A DNA stretch of 64,000 nucleotides from Isoetes taiwanensis (lineage: Eukaryota; Streptophyta; Lycopodiopsida; Isoetales; Isoetaceae): NCBI GenBank assembly GCA_021234155.1, contig JAJEKV010000028.1, positions 4,736,567-4,800,566 of the forward strand, read 5' to 3'. The notes under the pieces are model-generated. The model ran no database searches. It was not told the origin of the DNA and was given only the letters and a program-made list of their open reading frames with translations. Position numbers and translations under genes: made by a program. Position 1 is the stretch's first letter; every line of letters starts with the position of its first letter. Below are positions 12,001 to 23,003 of this stretch, in pieces.

Positions 12001-13730
12001 CTAGGCGTGACTAGGACCAGCTTGGTCTAATGCATCGTCGCCACCCTCCCAAGTTGAAGAATCCAATCTTATTCCAATTGTGGCCTCGCACGTAACGGAA
12101 TTGAGAGCAATGAAAATCGCCCGCATTGTGTCAAGTAGCTGGGCCATATCAAATTTTCGTGTTTTGTCCCTCATTGGCAACTCAACGCAATGTTTCAAAT
12201 AGTCGCACATTCTCCGATGCTTGTCTTGCTGCTCCAAGTTTCCTATTGACTCCATGTAGGAGTGCTTACTAGCAAAGTCAGCTAAGTAGTAGACAATGTA
12301 CGCTGCCCCGTGTAAATCAAAGTCAACCCTTGCGGTGCACCGCCTTCGAGCCACTACCAAAAAAGATCATCATGCATATATGGATGCCCGGCCCTTTCCG
12401 CCTCAAATCTTTTCTTACCTTCGCCATCCATACCCTTGTAATGCCATCGTTTTACCTCCACCGCCTCGTGGATCAACCTCGATTCACCCCAATCACAAAT
12501 GCCAATGTATACAAAATGAGGATTAATACATCCCTTCTCCTTTCCATAATCAAAATGGAGCAATATATTGCCCGGATGCAAGTCCATATGCAAATATCTT
12601 TCTTGATGGAGCTTTCAGTGAGTCCGCTGGGTAATGACATTGCTAAGTCCCCAACCCTAGAGGCAACAAATAATTCTTTCTTTCTCAAGGCCCTCAAGCG
12701 CCTCAAAGTCCGGCCTCAACTCGGGGACAGCTCCCAACTTCTTAAATGCAAGCTCTGCAAAAGGCATTGGACCCATGACTTGTAAAGAAGGTTGCCAACG
12801 AACCTCCATTCCAAAAGGGAAAATTAAGCCTTGTCTTTCTAGGCCGGTTGTTACTACCAATGCACAGATATACACCCGTGCCTAACTTGCATTCCCCGAC
12901 TCCCTCATGTTCTTCAAAGATAGCTTCCACTAACTTATTGGGTTCCAGACTATGCTGAAAATTATTATGTTGAAGTTTTACACAATAAGGTTCATCCTTA
13001 ATAAAACTAGACCCTAAAATATTGCACTTATACATCACTGGCCATATGAAACCCAGAACCAATTCGTTGTCCTGCTTATTATTTGTGATGAATCTACCAT
13101 GGCAAACCAAGTAGTCTTGGCATCCGCTTCTTCTAATGAGCTTCCCACTCCTATCTGTCTCACCAGACGTTTGGCTTTTATGGTTTGGCGCCAACACTTT
13201 CTTAACAAGATGGGGGTTGATGGGCTTCTTTCTTCAATTTTCTTTTTGGTCCACGCCGCATTCCATGTGCTGGCTTTTTCTTTCAACTCTAGCCTCAAGC
13301 GATGACTACTCAAATTTGCAACTTCTGTGATCATATTGCCGGTAGTGCGGCTAATATTACCCACTATCCATGTATACCTCTCTTGCTCACTCTTTTCAGG
13401 CTCTAGCTCCGTCATTCGAAGCTTAAAAGCCCTCTCGGCATCTTTTACCAGCCCTGCATGGTAGTCTAGCCATCCTTCCTCACTGCTAGTAATCAATTCC
13501 AAATCCTGAGCTGAGGCATTGCACATCCGATTACACAACCAGTTCATGAAATCTGGTCTCAAAGTAGACCATGCTTGTTGTGGTCTACTTCTTTTTCTAC
13601 GCGGCAGTGCTGCAGAAGATGACTCAGGTTGCAGCTCTGTAGCCTGTGTCTCTACTGGTTGCGGCTCTATCTGAGACACTAATGCCACATTTGGTTGCAA
13701 GTTAACTTCCGCTCTCTCTTCTGAAGTCAT
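12001..13730 (-). pseudogene. Kinase-like gene, minus strand, damaged
   Basis: Starts at ATG 13730 with 231 open codons: a Gln/Glu-rich start, the basic run RRKRSRPQQ, and a helical region (DAERAFKLRMTELEPEKSEQ). A frame change near 13150 leads into a likely N-lobe (YKCNILGSSFI, EPYCVKLQHNN). Then HMDLHPGNILLHFD around 12590-12550 is a catalytic loop of the HxDxxxxN kind, with Asp at 12582-12584 and Asn at 12567-12569; ICDWGES around 12494 takes the place of DFG. A C-lobe-like frame follows to the stop at 12001 (GAAYIVYYLADFASKHSY). The LHPGN form is seen in APH/ABC1-type and some divergent protein kinase-like families. Substrate unknown. At least three breaks, so not functional as it stands. 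Confidence 0.62.
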
Positions 13731-14740
13731 ACTGCTTGTTTTAAGGGATTGTCTAGCAGGCTAGCAAAATGCGACTCCGCGATAATACGCAACTGACAAC
13801 AGCAACACCTACAAGTCAAGCAAAGATAAAACTTTCAATTTAGTGCTTAGCATATGAGGGTAAATCAACTCACTTTAACAAAAAAAAAACACTAATTTTA
13901 CGCTTCCTACACTAAGACCCTAACATGAGTATGTATGTGCAAGGCCAAGGATAGGGTAACAAATAAAAGGACCAAAACACGATTTATGATCTATAGCCCA
14001 GCCCATCGCCAAAATGCAAGGCTAGCAAGTTTTAAATGCATTGCACTTGTCCTGTGTCACGCTTTTTTCAAAAGACGAGACCAATCGAATGCTTATCAAA
14101 ACATACGTCAGTTCCTATATTAGTGTCGGACTTTCATCAACAACACCATCGAAACTAGGGTGTGAATTGATAAAACATTCTCCTAACCCTTAATAAAAGT
14201 ACAACGACACCTTCGACAATCAAGCGTGACCAAGGCCAACAACTTGGTCAAAGCGAGGGTTATACTCTTAATAAAGGGAGACCCTAGTTGCCTTAAGCTT
14301 CAGCAGTGCCACCCACCCTCGGCATGGCGCAAATAAATGCGGCAATACCAGGCAAGGGGCATGCCTATGCTCTTGGCAACACGCAACCCAAAAAAAGCCC
14401 TCTCAGTTGTCGTTTAAGGGAAGGCAACCAATTTATTTTCTTTTTTGGTTTTTTTTTTTTTTTTTTTTACTTTACTCTTAAATTATTATTTGCTTAAATT
14501 ATTATTATTATTTTTTTTTCTAAAATAGGCCAAGCTCAGCCCATAGAACAAGGCACTCACCATCGTTACGCCCCTTACACAGGGGGGCAACAGGCGAGGG
14601 CCTAACTGCGGACCTAACCTGGCCTACCTATCAAAAAAACAAAAAAAAAAAAACCTAAAAACTAAGAAAAACAAAAAAAAAATGGTTTTGGGTGGCAAAT
14701 TGCAAGGTTGAGTGCAGGAAATACCTTGTTTGCGGCGCAA
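13731..14740. other. Right interior of the hAT-like block, no gene seen
   Basis: Upstream of the kinase-like gene. Contains a weak foldback at 14148-14296 (an AACTAGGGT / ACCCTAGTT outer pair and a GACCAAG / CTTGGTC inner stem), a long T run at 14451-14469 and an A run at 14639-14653. No coding frame resembles a family. Confidence 0.55.
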
Positions 14741-15080
14741 AAACTAAATCCGCGTGCCGCGAATATATAAAAAAAAAATTCAGACGCGAAAACTTGATTT
14801 GGCCACAGACGCTTTCAACGCGTTTTAGACGCTGAAACGTGAAAAACATCGTCTGCGAACATCGCCCGGTTTGGCGTCAGACGCCGAAATAATCTCGAAA
14901 AGCGTGCACGCGAAAAAACTTTCAGACGCGGCTTTCATCGAAGCTTTCAGCGTGACGCAAAGTCGACCAGATGTACTTTTGCGACGCCAAATCGCGGTCT
15001 TTTAAACGCCAAGTTTTTTTCACAGACGCTGCTGGCTTTTCGCGACGTCTGTGAAAATTTTTTCGGCGGCGAGGTTTTTA
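14740..15080. repeat. Right subterminal motif cluster of the hAT-like element
   Basis: Same words as the left cluster: GACGCGAAAA, GACGCTG and TTTTCGCGACGTCTGTGAAA, mixed in both orientations. A short AT-rich stretch (TACGTATTTTATTAAAAAAT) separates it from the resumed gag frame. Confidence 0.6.
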
Positions 15081-15159
15081 TACGTTAAATACGTATTTTA
15101 TTAAAAAATACGTATTTTTTTACTTTATACGTCAGGAATTTTAATTTTGTACGTATAGA

Positions 15160-16530
15160 ACCTTTCCCTGATTTGAAGCTGACTTATCCAACTTTTGGCA
15201 ACACTAAAGGCAAACCTCTGGATCAGAGTGCTCAAGCCCACATGGAGGAATTTGAAGCCTTGGCCATTCTGAATGGTCATGCGCAACCACAACTCAAATT
15301 TCACATCTTTTCGACCACGCTCAGAGGCGCCCCTCATCAGTGGTTAATGGCCAACAAAAGTCACTGGAAACAAAGTTGGAATGAAATGAAAACAGCATTC
15401 CTTTCTCATTATGGCACCACCGATGATGATCAACTTCTTCTCAAGCAACTCAATGACCTTCAAAGAAGAGCCCACGAGTCGCTAGGGGGACTTTGCGGAT
15501 CGCCTTCACATCCTCGATCGACAAACTTCGGAGTACCCCACGCAAAGCCCGATTCTTGTCCGGTTTTACGCAGGGCCTTCCTCCTGCCATTCGGCTCATG
15601 ACAGAATACCTGCGTCCAAAGTCTTTGGAGCAGGCCATTGAATTGGTCAATCACTCGGTCAATGTTTCTTCTCGAGGTGTTGCTCTCACGGAACTCCCTT
15701 TCATGCCCGCCTGGCCATGGTTCCACAAAATTGCTCGGCCTCGGAAAACAAATCCACAATGCTCACAGATCTGGTGTCATATTTGTAAACATCAAGGCCA
15801 TCTGGCAAATGAATGCAACTTCTCAAATGGACCTCCTCACTGTAAAAGGTGCAATATGTGCAATCACGCCACGGAGGAATGCACTCGTTCTCATCCTACA
15901 CCCTTCAGGAACAAAATAGTTTTTCAAGTCCAGACCACGCCTCAACAACAACAGTCATATCAGCCTCAGCAATATCAAACTCAACAACCGCAGCAGTATC
16001 AACAAACGCAGCAATCTCAGCAGCCATGGGGACAAGGCAACCGTCCTCCCTTTGATCCTTCCAAGGCTCAATGTTATCATTGTCATGAATGGGGTCACAC
16101 CACCACGGCGTGTCCTCAACTTCCTCAAGTTCAAGTCCAACTTCCAGGTCCAAATCAACCAGCTTCAGTACGTCTCACGGCTTATCAATTCTGGGTGGCC
16201 AATGGTAAACAGGGCCCTCGTCCTGTTTTGAGGAAGCCCCCTCGGCCGCCTCAACAAGAGCGACTTCAACAGGCCGCATCTACCTCCAATCCTATGGATC
16301 AACAAGCCCAAGAGGAGATTTATCAGGCACTGAACCCTCCAGTCCAGCAGTCCAATCGGGTTGGTCTCGTCGCACGTCACACACGGGCTTCACGCCCTTT
16401 GACCATCATCCCTTACGACACGCAACCCGCCTTTGCTGTAGAAACAGTCCCTCATGACGATGATAAAAAAGTTCACTTCGCACCTGATCTTGACAAACTC
16501 ATGCCTCACGTCATGTCTAAAGTGAGATAA
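15160..16530 (+). pseudogene. gag, capsid and nucleocapsid part
   Basis: Resumes after the hAT block with FPDLKLTYPTFG and a capsid-like region (HMEEFEALAILNG, HQWLMANKSHWKQSWNEMK). A frame change lies near 15485-15580; the second frame (to TAA at 16528) has YLRPKSLEQAIELV and then three CX2CX4HX4C zinc knuckles: CHICKHQGHLANEC at about 15774, CKRCNMCNHATEEC at about 15840 and CYHCHEWGHTTTAC at about 16069. A Gln-rich linker separates the second and third knuckles. Knuckles bind the element's RNA during packaging. Protease follows in the same frame after the single stop at 16528-16530, so gag and pol may once have been one frame. Confidence 0.92.
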
Positions 16531-16545
16531 AGTATTCTGAAACTC

Positions 16546-17489
16546 ATGCAGGCTGCGGAAGGCCGCACACTGGCAAATGTTCATGCCACCACTAGAGCTC
16601 AGCAGCGTCAGGCAGCGTCGTCATCATCTACCGGCACACGCTCTCAACCGTATCCAAATATTGCTGCTGAGGTAGAGCTTCTCAAAGAAGTCTCCGCTTC
16701 TGCGGACCCCTTTTCACATGTTCCTTTGGAACTTCAGGAAGAACTCGCCAAGATCAAGATTCCTTTGAGCCTGGCCACCATTTTGAAACTCTGTCTGGCT
16801 CTCAAAGATCAGTTACCTCTTCCCACGGTTCTGGTTGGAGCTGTTGCGACCTCAACACCCACGGTGCACGCCACGGTGGGAAATCAGCACATCAATCGTG
16901 TCCAAATTGATGGTGGTAGTGCTGTCAATCTTATTACTGATAAACTCCGGAAGCAATTGGGCATCAAACAATTATATCGTGCTCGTTATGACATCAAGTT
17001 GGCAAATGGCCATATCACGCGCCCTCAAGGTGTCACTCCTCTTCTCCATATCAGCATTGGTGATCTCAAATTCCCATTGGAATTTGGTGTTTGGAAAGCT
17101 GGAGAAGATCCTGGTGATTATGAAATGCTGGTTGGATGACCTTTTCTCCGCCAGGCTAAGAGTATTCATTACTGGACCACGGACCAACTTGTTATCACTG
17201 ATGGGTGATCTCTGTCGAGAATGCAGAACCTTCCATCTCAGACACTGACTCTGAGGAAGCACAAAATATTTATCATGTTCAAGCTCCACCCGCGGGTCTG
17301 CCTCTTTCCTCCTACCCGGAGTACACTGATCCTTGGGGGGAGATGACGCTGGATCACGACCAGGCTGTGGCTGCTCTTTTGGACACGTACCTGGCTTCCT
17401 GCAACCGCATTCAATGTCTTGATCATTTTTCAGACAGCACCCCTTCTTCGGAGACTGTTGATGTTAATGCCGTCATGAAGCAACCTTGA
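16546..17489 (+). pseudogene. pol: aspartic protease and linker
   Basis: A 197-codon frame with the retropepsin-like motif IDGGSAVNLI (Asp codon at 16909-16911; DGGS instead of DTG, as in plant Tat and Athila-type elements), a second hydrophobic strand (YDIKLANGHI) and the YEMLVG-type end. The expected Arg after that Gly is a TGA stop (17137-17139), fitting CGA decay; a second TGA follows near 17206. The following acidic frame to 17489 is the linker to the RT. It would process the gag-pol precursor. Confidence 0.88.
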
Positions 17490-17588
17490 TGACACTCAGC
17501 AGCCTACTCAAAATGCTGCTCCTCCCGTCATGCTTCAACCCATCAGGTTAAGGACACGGAGGTCGTTCCTCATATTCAAACTCCAGAA

Positions 17589-19100
17589 GTGGAAATTGTG
17601 GACATTGGTAACAATCAACCGGTCCGATTAGCTGCTCATCTTCCATCCACCTATAAAGCACGCACGGTGACGCTGTTCAAGAAGTTCAAACATCTTTTTG
17701 CTTGGAGTTACAAAGACCTTCGAGGTATCAAAACAGAGTTGGGGGAACTCACCATTCCTACCAAACCTGATGCACGCCCAATCTAGCAACGATAGTACAG
17801 GCTCAACCCAAATTACCATGACCGCGTCAAGGCCGAAATTGACAAACTCTTAGCTGCTGGCCTGATTTATGAGGTCAAACACTCGGAATGGGTGAGCCCC
17901 ATCGTCATAGCTCTCAAACATAATGGTAAGATCCGCGTTTGCGTGGACTACAGAAAACTCAATCAAGCTACGGAGCGTGATCACTTTCCGCTTCCCTTCA
18001 CAGACCAGGTTCTTGAAGAAGTTGCTGGTCATGAGATGTACTCTTTCATGGATGGTTTCTCTGGGTACAATCAAATTTCTATCAAGAAAGAAGATCAACT
18101 GAAAACTACCTTCACCACCCCATGGGGCACTTTTGCCTACAAGGTGGTCCCTTTTGGTCTATCAAACTCTCCTTCAACCTTTCAGCGCATCATGCTCTCT
18201 GTCTTTCAAGACTATATGAAGGAAAAACCTTTTCTCCAGATCTTTCAAGATGATTTTTCAGCCTACAACTCCATGGATGATCACTTGGAGAAGTTAGAGC
18301 TTGTCTTTCAAAAATGTGATGAATCTGGCATTAGTCTCAACCCTAAGAAGTGCACTTTCTGCGTCACCTCCGGCGTTCTTTTGGGTCATGTGGTAAGTAA
18401 AGATGGCATCACCACGGATCCTGCTAAAATAAGTTGTGTACTGAAGGCTCAAGCACCCTCAAATATCAAAGTCCTTCCTGGGTAAGGTTAATTACTATTC
18501 CACCTTCATACCTGGACTTGCAGCTATCGCTGATCCCATTCATAAACTAACGGGTGATGAATCCACTTGGGCTTGGAATCCCCAAGCGGAAGCTGCTTTT
18601 CAGACGTTGAAGCTGTTACTTACTCAGGCCCCAGTACTTGTTCCTCCTCAATGGGACAAGCCCTTCCATGTTCATGTTGATGTCTCTGCTTTTGCCATTG
18701 GTGTTGTTCTTTCTCAGGCCTATGATGAGCACACGGATAAACCCATCCGCTATGCCAGCCGGAAACTCAATCCTGCTGAGCGCAACTACTCTGCCACGGA
18801 ATGGGAAGCCTTGGGCTTAGTCTTCTGTGTCCAACGTTTCCGTCCTTATTTGTTGGGCAGCCAGATCAAGTTCTTTGTTGATCATCAAGCTCTTCTTTAT
18901 TTAATCAACAAAGCCACGCCCACGGGTAGAATTGCTCGTTGGGTCCTTCTTCTGCAAGAATTCACTCCTTTTGAAATTGTTCATAAGGCAGGCAAGTCTC
19001 ATGTGGTGCCTGATTATCTTTCGCGCATTCACACAGATGATCCCTCCACGGGTGTTTCTGATGCCTTTCCAGATGCTCAATTGTTCCTGGTCATGGCCAC
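17589..19100 (+). pseudogene. pol: reverse transcriptase and RNase H
   Basis: RT: the YRLNPNYHDRVKAEIDKLL entry block at 17795 carries two stops; fingers have WVSPIVIALKHNGKIRVCVD; palm motif A is YSFMDGFSGYNQI; the catalytic box is FQDD (about 18244-18255) where YMDD or FxDD is usual; then the primer-grip-like LLGHVVSKDG. A stop at 18483 lies in the connection. RNase H from 18607 keeps its acidic residues: HVHVDVSAFA, ATEWEAL, FFVDHQAL and VPDYLSR. Function was copying the RNA to DNA and removing the template. RNase H runs in one open frame with the integrase N-terminus, the longest intact part of pol. Confidence 0.95.
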
Positions 19101-19179
19101 GCCCCATTGGTTTCACAACTTTCAGCAATATCTTCTCACTGATGATCTTCCTCCAGACGATCCGACGCTCTCTCCAGAA

Positions 19180-19793
19180 AAGCTTCGCTCACGCCGCCGT
19201 CAGTTTCTCCGAGAGGTCCGTGATTACACCATGGTTGCAGGCCATCTATACAAACGCGGTAAAGACTTGGTCCTCCGTCGTTGTGTCCTCCCTCATGAGG
19301 TGCCCGATATTGTTCGACAAGCCCATGACGGGCTTGGTGGTGGTCATTTTAGTGGTGACGCCACGGCACGCAAAATTCTTTTGGCAGGATACTTCTGGCC
19401 CACGCTCTTCAAAGATGCCCACGCTTATGCTCGCACGTGTGACGTCTGTCAGCGTGTGGGGAAGCCCACGGCCCGTGACGCTCTTCCATTGACGCCGGTC
19501 GCCACGCCACTTCCCTTCAGCAAATGGGGAATGGACTTTGTGGGGCCCATGGACCCACCGGCGCGGCACACCCGTGCCCGCTACATTCTGGTCATCACGA
19601 GTTATGCTACCAAATGGGCAGAAGCTTGTGCACTTCCAGACAACACTGCTGCCAGCACAGCCAAGGTTCTCTACACGCACATCATCACGCGTTTTGGTTG
19701 TCCCAAGGAACTTGTTAGCGATCGTAGCGTGCATTTTGTTAATCATACCATCAAGGAGCTGACGAACTATCTTCACATTCAACACAGGAAGAG
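19180..19793 (+). pseudogene. pol: integrase, N-terminal two thirds
   Basis: Zinc-binding HHCC domain (HDGLGGGHFSG, then CDVCQ), followed by the catalytic core with the first Asp in GMDFVGPM and the second in ELVSDRSVHFVN. The open frame is cut by the element inserted at 19794; its last few codons run into that element. The rest is at 21941-22525. Confidence 0.93.
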
Positions 19794-19823
19794 AACAAGG
19801 TTTAAAATGAAACGCACTTATTT
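19794..19823 (+). repeat. Left terminal inverted repeat
   Basis: Matches the reverse complement of 21911-21940 at about 28 of 30 bases. A hairpin with 10-base arms (AAACGCACTT and AAGTGCGTTT) begins inside it and extends a few bases beyond. Confidence 0.88.
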
Positions 19824-20298
19824 AAGAAGTGCGTTTGAAAGATTCCTTTTGAAAATTTATAAAATTCTGAAATCCCTCTAAAAAGGGCCTTTTTATTACC
19901 TTTAGTCCAAAGATTTATAAAACTGCTCGTGAAAACAGACATTTTAAGAAGACTTAGTATTAAGGAAAAACACACACACACAAAAAAATCCCATTGTAGA
20001 GGGGGAAAGAACTACAATGAAATTCAAAGATTTACTATGGGGCAAATTCGTATGAAGAAATTAGATGCTTTTGTACCTTGTCCCTGAAAATTTTTATATT
20101 AGCTGTTTTAGAAGACAGGAAATTTGTTATTTCACAACCATTTGGGCTAAACATCCTAATGGACCTTAATGGACCTTAAGAGGCAGTTGAACAAACTTCT
20201 TGAATAACAAACCATTGTTTTTGCATCACATAGTATTACAATTACCAATACATCCACGATATTTTGTAGTTAAGCTGAAGTTTTAGTTGATGATGCAC

Positions 20299-21367
20299 TA
20301 TAAATTTATACCGAGGATACAAAAGTTGAAGTAATGAAGCCATGTGATTACATGTCCTCCTTTTTTATTCTCGGAGATGTATTTTTGAATGCACATATCA
20401 ATCTACAACATGGTGATGCTCAGGAGATAGTCAATCTCCTTAGCAATGTTGAGCATGTTCATCACAATTACGTCATCTGTAGCAGTGGGCACCATGCACA
20501 TTTCTCTGGCAGTGAAGTATTCGTCTGCCTTACCCTTTCCTAAATATTTTGTAAATAAATAGGTAAACTTCTGAGGGGTTGCTACTCCTCGCTCCCCTCT
20601 GGATAAACCACGTGGTTTCCTTCTAGTCAAACACCTGTGTCACCATAATATTTTGGAGTTCTTTGCCTTTAGTAGCAATTTTTTTTAGTCACCAAGTGAA
20701 GTTCGCATGTATGTAGAGAAAAAAAAAAAAAAGTAGAAATAACAACATGATTCGACTACTTTATGCTCTAACATTGCATTACAAGCTCAGAAATTTTAGA
20801 ACCGTTTTAGAACTTTTTAGACTAAAAAACTAAGAAAAGTGTGTAAAATTATCCCTTATGTGTGTTACTTTATGTGTGGACTGCATATATATATACATAT
20901 ATATATATAAACGTTATATATATATATATATGCAATTCGGTATAAATTTATACCGTTTCTCCGTATAGATTTATACCGCAAGAGTTCTCTTTTCTTCGAA
21001 TATATATATGTAAGTATGTATATATATTATCATATATATATATATATACACATATATGTGTATAAATTGATTGTCCTGGGTTGTTCATGTATAAATTTAT
21101 ACCGAGAGAGCTGTCATGTATAAATTTATACCGAGAGAGAGCTCATGCAGATAATGAGGGAGCTCTCACAAAGATAAATTTATACCGTGGAGCTCTCGCA
21201 GAAGTGAATCGAGAGAGCTTTCACAGTATAAATTTATACCGCCGAGTCCTCTTTTGGTATAAATTTATACCGCCGAGTCCATTTTATGGTATAAATTTAT
21301 ACCATGCAAACTCTCTCGCATGTTATATCCGCGACAAAGACTACCTATTGTGGTATAAATTTATACC
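20299..21367. repeat. Array of 16 bp palindromes GGTATAAATTTATACC
   Basis: The self-complementary word GTATAAATTTATAC with flanking G/C is found at 20939, 21089, 21118, 21226, 21256, 21288 and 21352, with one-base or truncated variants at 20299, 20962 and 21173. Spacing inside the main cluster is 29-64 bases, and GAGAGAGCTC-like words sit between copies. Each copy contains a TATA-box-like TATAAAT on both strands. The spacing varies, so this is not simple tandem amplification of a fixed unit. Confidence 0.9.
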
Positions 21368-21910
21368 ACCCGTGAATTTATTTTGAAGACGTTATGTCCA
21401 CGCGATTGTCATCGCCAGATACATAAGTCTATAGCAAGACGGATGAGCAAATAAGAGCAAGTATATAAGACTAAGAGCGGCGTCCTTCGATTCCAACTTG
21501 CGCTTCAAAGTGTAAGTTTGTTCAATGAGGCATACTTTCATGTGAAAATGTTTGCTTCAATGAGGCAATGTCAAAATGTGTTGCATTTTTTACAGTTTTG
21601 TTCATAGTTTTGTACTGATTTTGAAAACTTTGAATAAAATACCTTTTTGGCACTTTAGTGTGCTTGCTGTTTTTTTCAATGTCTACTTTGTTTAGTTTTT
21701 GAAAATATTACTATTTCTCAAACCAAACTAGGGGGGCCAAAAAGGGATGTCAAACAATTTTGAATGGAAGCTAAGTTCACAACCCCCCTCAAAAATGATG
21801 CCTAAAATTTTCAAATTGTCACACTTGTCACAAATATACCATGAAAAGGGACCTTTTTGGGGGGATTTTAGGGAATCTTTCAAAGATTCCTTTTGAAGTG
21901 CGTTTTGAGC

Positions 21911-21940
21911 AAATTAGTGCGTTTCATTTTAAACTTTGTT
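21911..21940 (-). repeat. Right terminal inverted repeat
   Basis: Complement of the left end. Just inside, AGTGCGTTT is repeated directly rather than inverted, and GGAATCTTTCAAAGATTCC forms a perfect small palindrome at about 21871-21889. AAAGATTCCTTTTGAA occurs in the same orientation near both ends. Confidence 0.85.
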
Positions 21941-22525
21941 AGAGTACACCTTACTATCCTCAAGGAAATGGCTTGGCTAAAAGTACCAACAAAACTCTCA
22001 TCACTGTTCTCAAGAAAATTTGTGACGCTTCTCGCACAGATTGGCAAGACAAGTTGCCTACTGTTCTTTGGGCTTACAACACGAGTTTTAAATTGCTACT
22101 GGCCACACTCCTTTCAAATTGGTTTATGGTCAAGAAGCTCTTATGCCCTTCGAATATATTCTTCCGACTCTCCGTTTCCAACTTGCTACGGCACATAATC
22201 CACCTGCTGCACTCAAGGAACGGGTTTATCAATTGGAACAGTTGGATGAACTTAGGCGAGACGCTTACATTCGTGTTCTTCATGGACAACGGTTGCAGAA
22301 ATCATTACATGACAAACGTCTTAAGACAAAAACATTCAAAGAAGGTGATTTGGTTCTTCTTTATGATTCTCGTTACAAAAATTTTCCGGGCAAGTTAAAG
22401 TTCAGATGGCTTGGTCCTTATCAAATTATTCAAGTTGTTCAACCCAAAGGTTTTTAACCCGGCGTCAATTAGATGGCACTCTATTACCTACTCGGTTAAT
22501 GGCTTTCAAGCAATTTCATACGTAA
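21941..22525 (+). pseudogene. pol: integrase, C-terminal third
   Basis: Continues the core with YYPQGNGLAKSTNKT. In the family the Lys position (codon AAA at 21979-21981) is the catalytic Glu of the D,D(35)E triad, so the active site is lost. A frameshift near 22080-22120 leads to a frame with MVYGQEALMP, a helical segment, and KFRWLGPYQI, the GPY motif of gypsy integrases. After another shift at 22457 the frame runs to TAA at 22523-22525. No chromodomain follows. Confidence 0.92.
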
Positions 22526-22696
22526 GCTACGCATGTTCTACAAAAGATGCACCACAAAGTTCAAAACAACGTGATAGTGACTAAAAGCGGCATATTTATA
22601 TTACTAGAGGCAAATTACAAAATGTGAGCATTGCCCACTTACTTCGCTTATGAGCAGAGCTCTATGGGCAAAGCCCCCATTTACAAAATCCTAAGA

Positions 22697-22926
22697 TTAA
22701 AACCCTCTACTCCGGTTGGGAGCAGAGGTGATGCGGAGGATGTGGTAGTAGTTCCGCTCCGGATCCCAGCGCAAATGCACCACCCCATCCATCGGATTGG
22801 TCAGAGGGTCAGGATGCTCACCATCCCACCGCACCCGCCATCCATAGGGATGCCACGGTTGTGGCACTTCCGTGAGATCCGCATACCATCTTGCAGGGGT
22901 GATCCATTCCGTGCAATTGCTAGGCA
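22697..22926 (-). CDS. Small antisense ORF between pol and the extra ORF
   Basis: On the minus strand, from the ATG at 22926, about 76 codons are open and end in SAPNRSRGF. The composition is protein-like and rich in Trp, Pro and Arg (VPQPWHPYGWRVRWDGEHP, HLRWDPERNYYHI). The frame is open a few codons further upstream with no other ATG. A TATATAAG box on the same strand lies about 80 bases upstream of the ATG. Antisense ORFs after pol are known in Tat-lineage elements such as Grande; I cannot show homology by eye. Function unknown. Confidence 0.45.
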
Positions 22927-23003
22927 TTGTGCGCCTTCGCTCAAACCCGGCCACGCCATATTCATCGCCGCCAAGGGTGTCTCAAATTCCCAATCGCTTT
23001 CGT

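Larger units (their letters stand above)
5287..15152. mobile_element. hAT-like DNA transposon inside gag, carrying extra genes
   Basis: A 9.9 kb block that interrupts gag. Flanks are GGATAG (5281-5286) and GTATAG (15153-15158), a possible imperfect target duplication; I could not settle perfect inverted ends. Both ends carry clusters of GACGCGAAAA and its reverse complement, as subterminal motifs of a DNA transposon would. Inside are a decayed hAT transposase on plus (6128-8680), several foldback repeats (9142-10110) and two minus-strand genes, coiled-coil/RING-like (10327-11742) and kinase-like (12001-13730). Whether the minus genes belong to the element, were captured, or mark a second nested insertion is open. 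Confidence 0.6.
19794..21940. mobile_element. 2.1 kb inverted-repeat element with AGAG duplication
   Basis: Flanked by AGAG on both sides (19790-19793 and 21941-21944); removing the element and one AGAG restores integrase reading across the site. The ends are ~30 bp inverted repeats, AACAA(G/A)GTTTAAAATGAAA and so on, with two mismatches. It has no transposase and no convincing gene. A 4 bp duplication with inverted repeats would suit Sola1- or Ginger-like elements, but the end sequence is not one I can name. Its interior carries the palindrome array at 20938-21367, AT microsatellites at 20886-20930 and 20998-21064, and otherwise plain AT-rich DNA (19870-20290 and 21400-21850 show nothing else). 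Confidence 0.88.

Noticed and set aside
21081-21386. 101-codon frame with YKFIP and INLYR repeats
   Set aside because: It is the translation of the palindrome array; both strands are similarly open and there is no other sign of coding.
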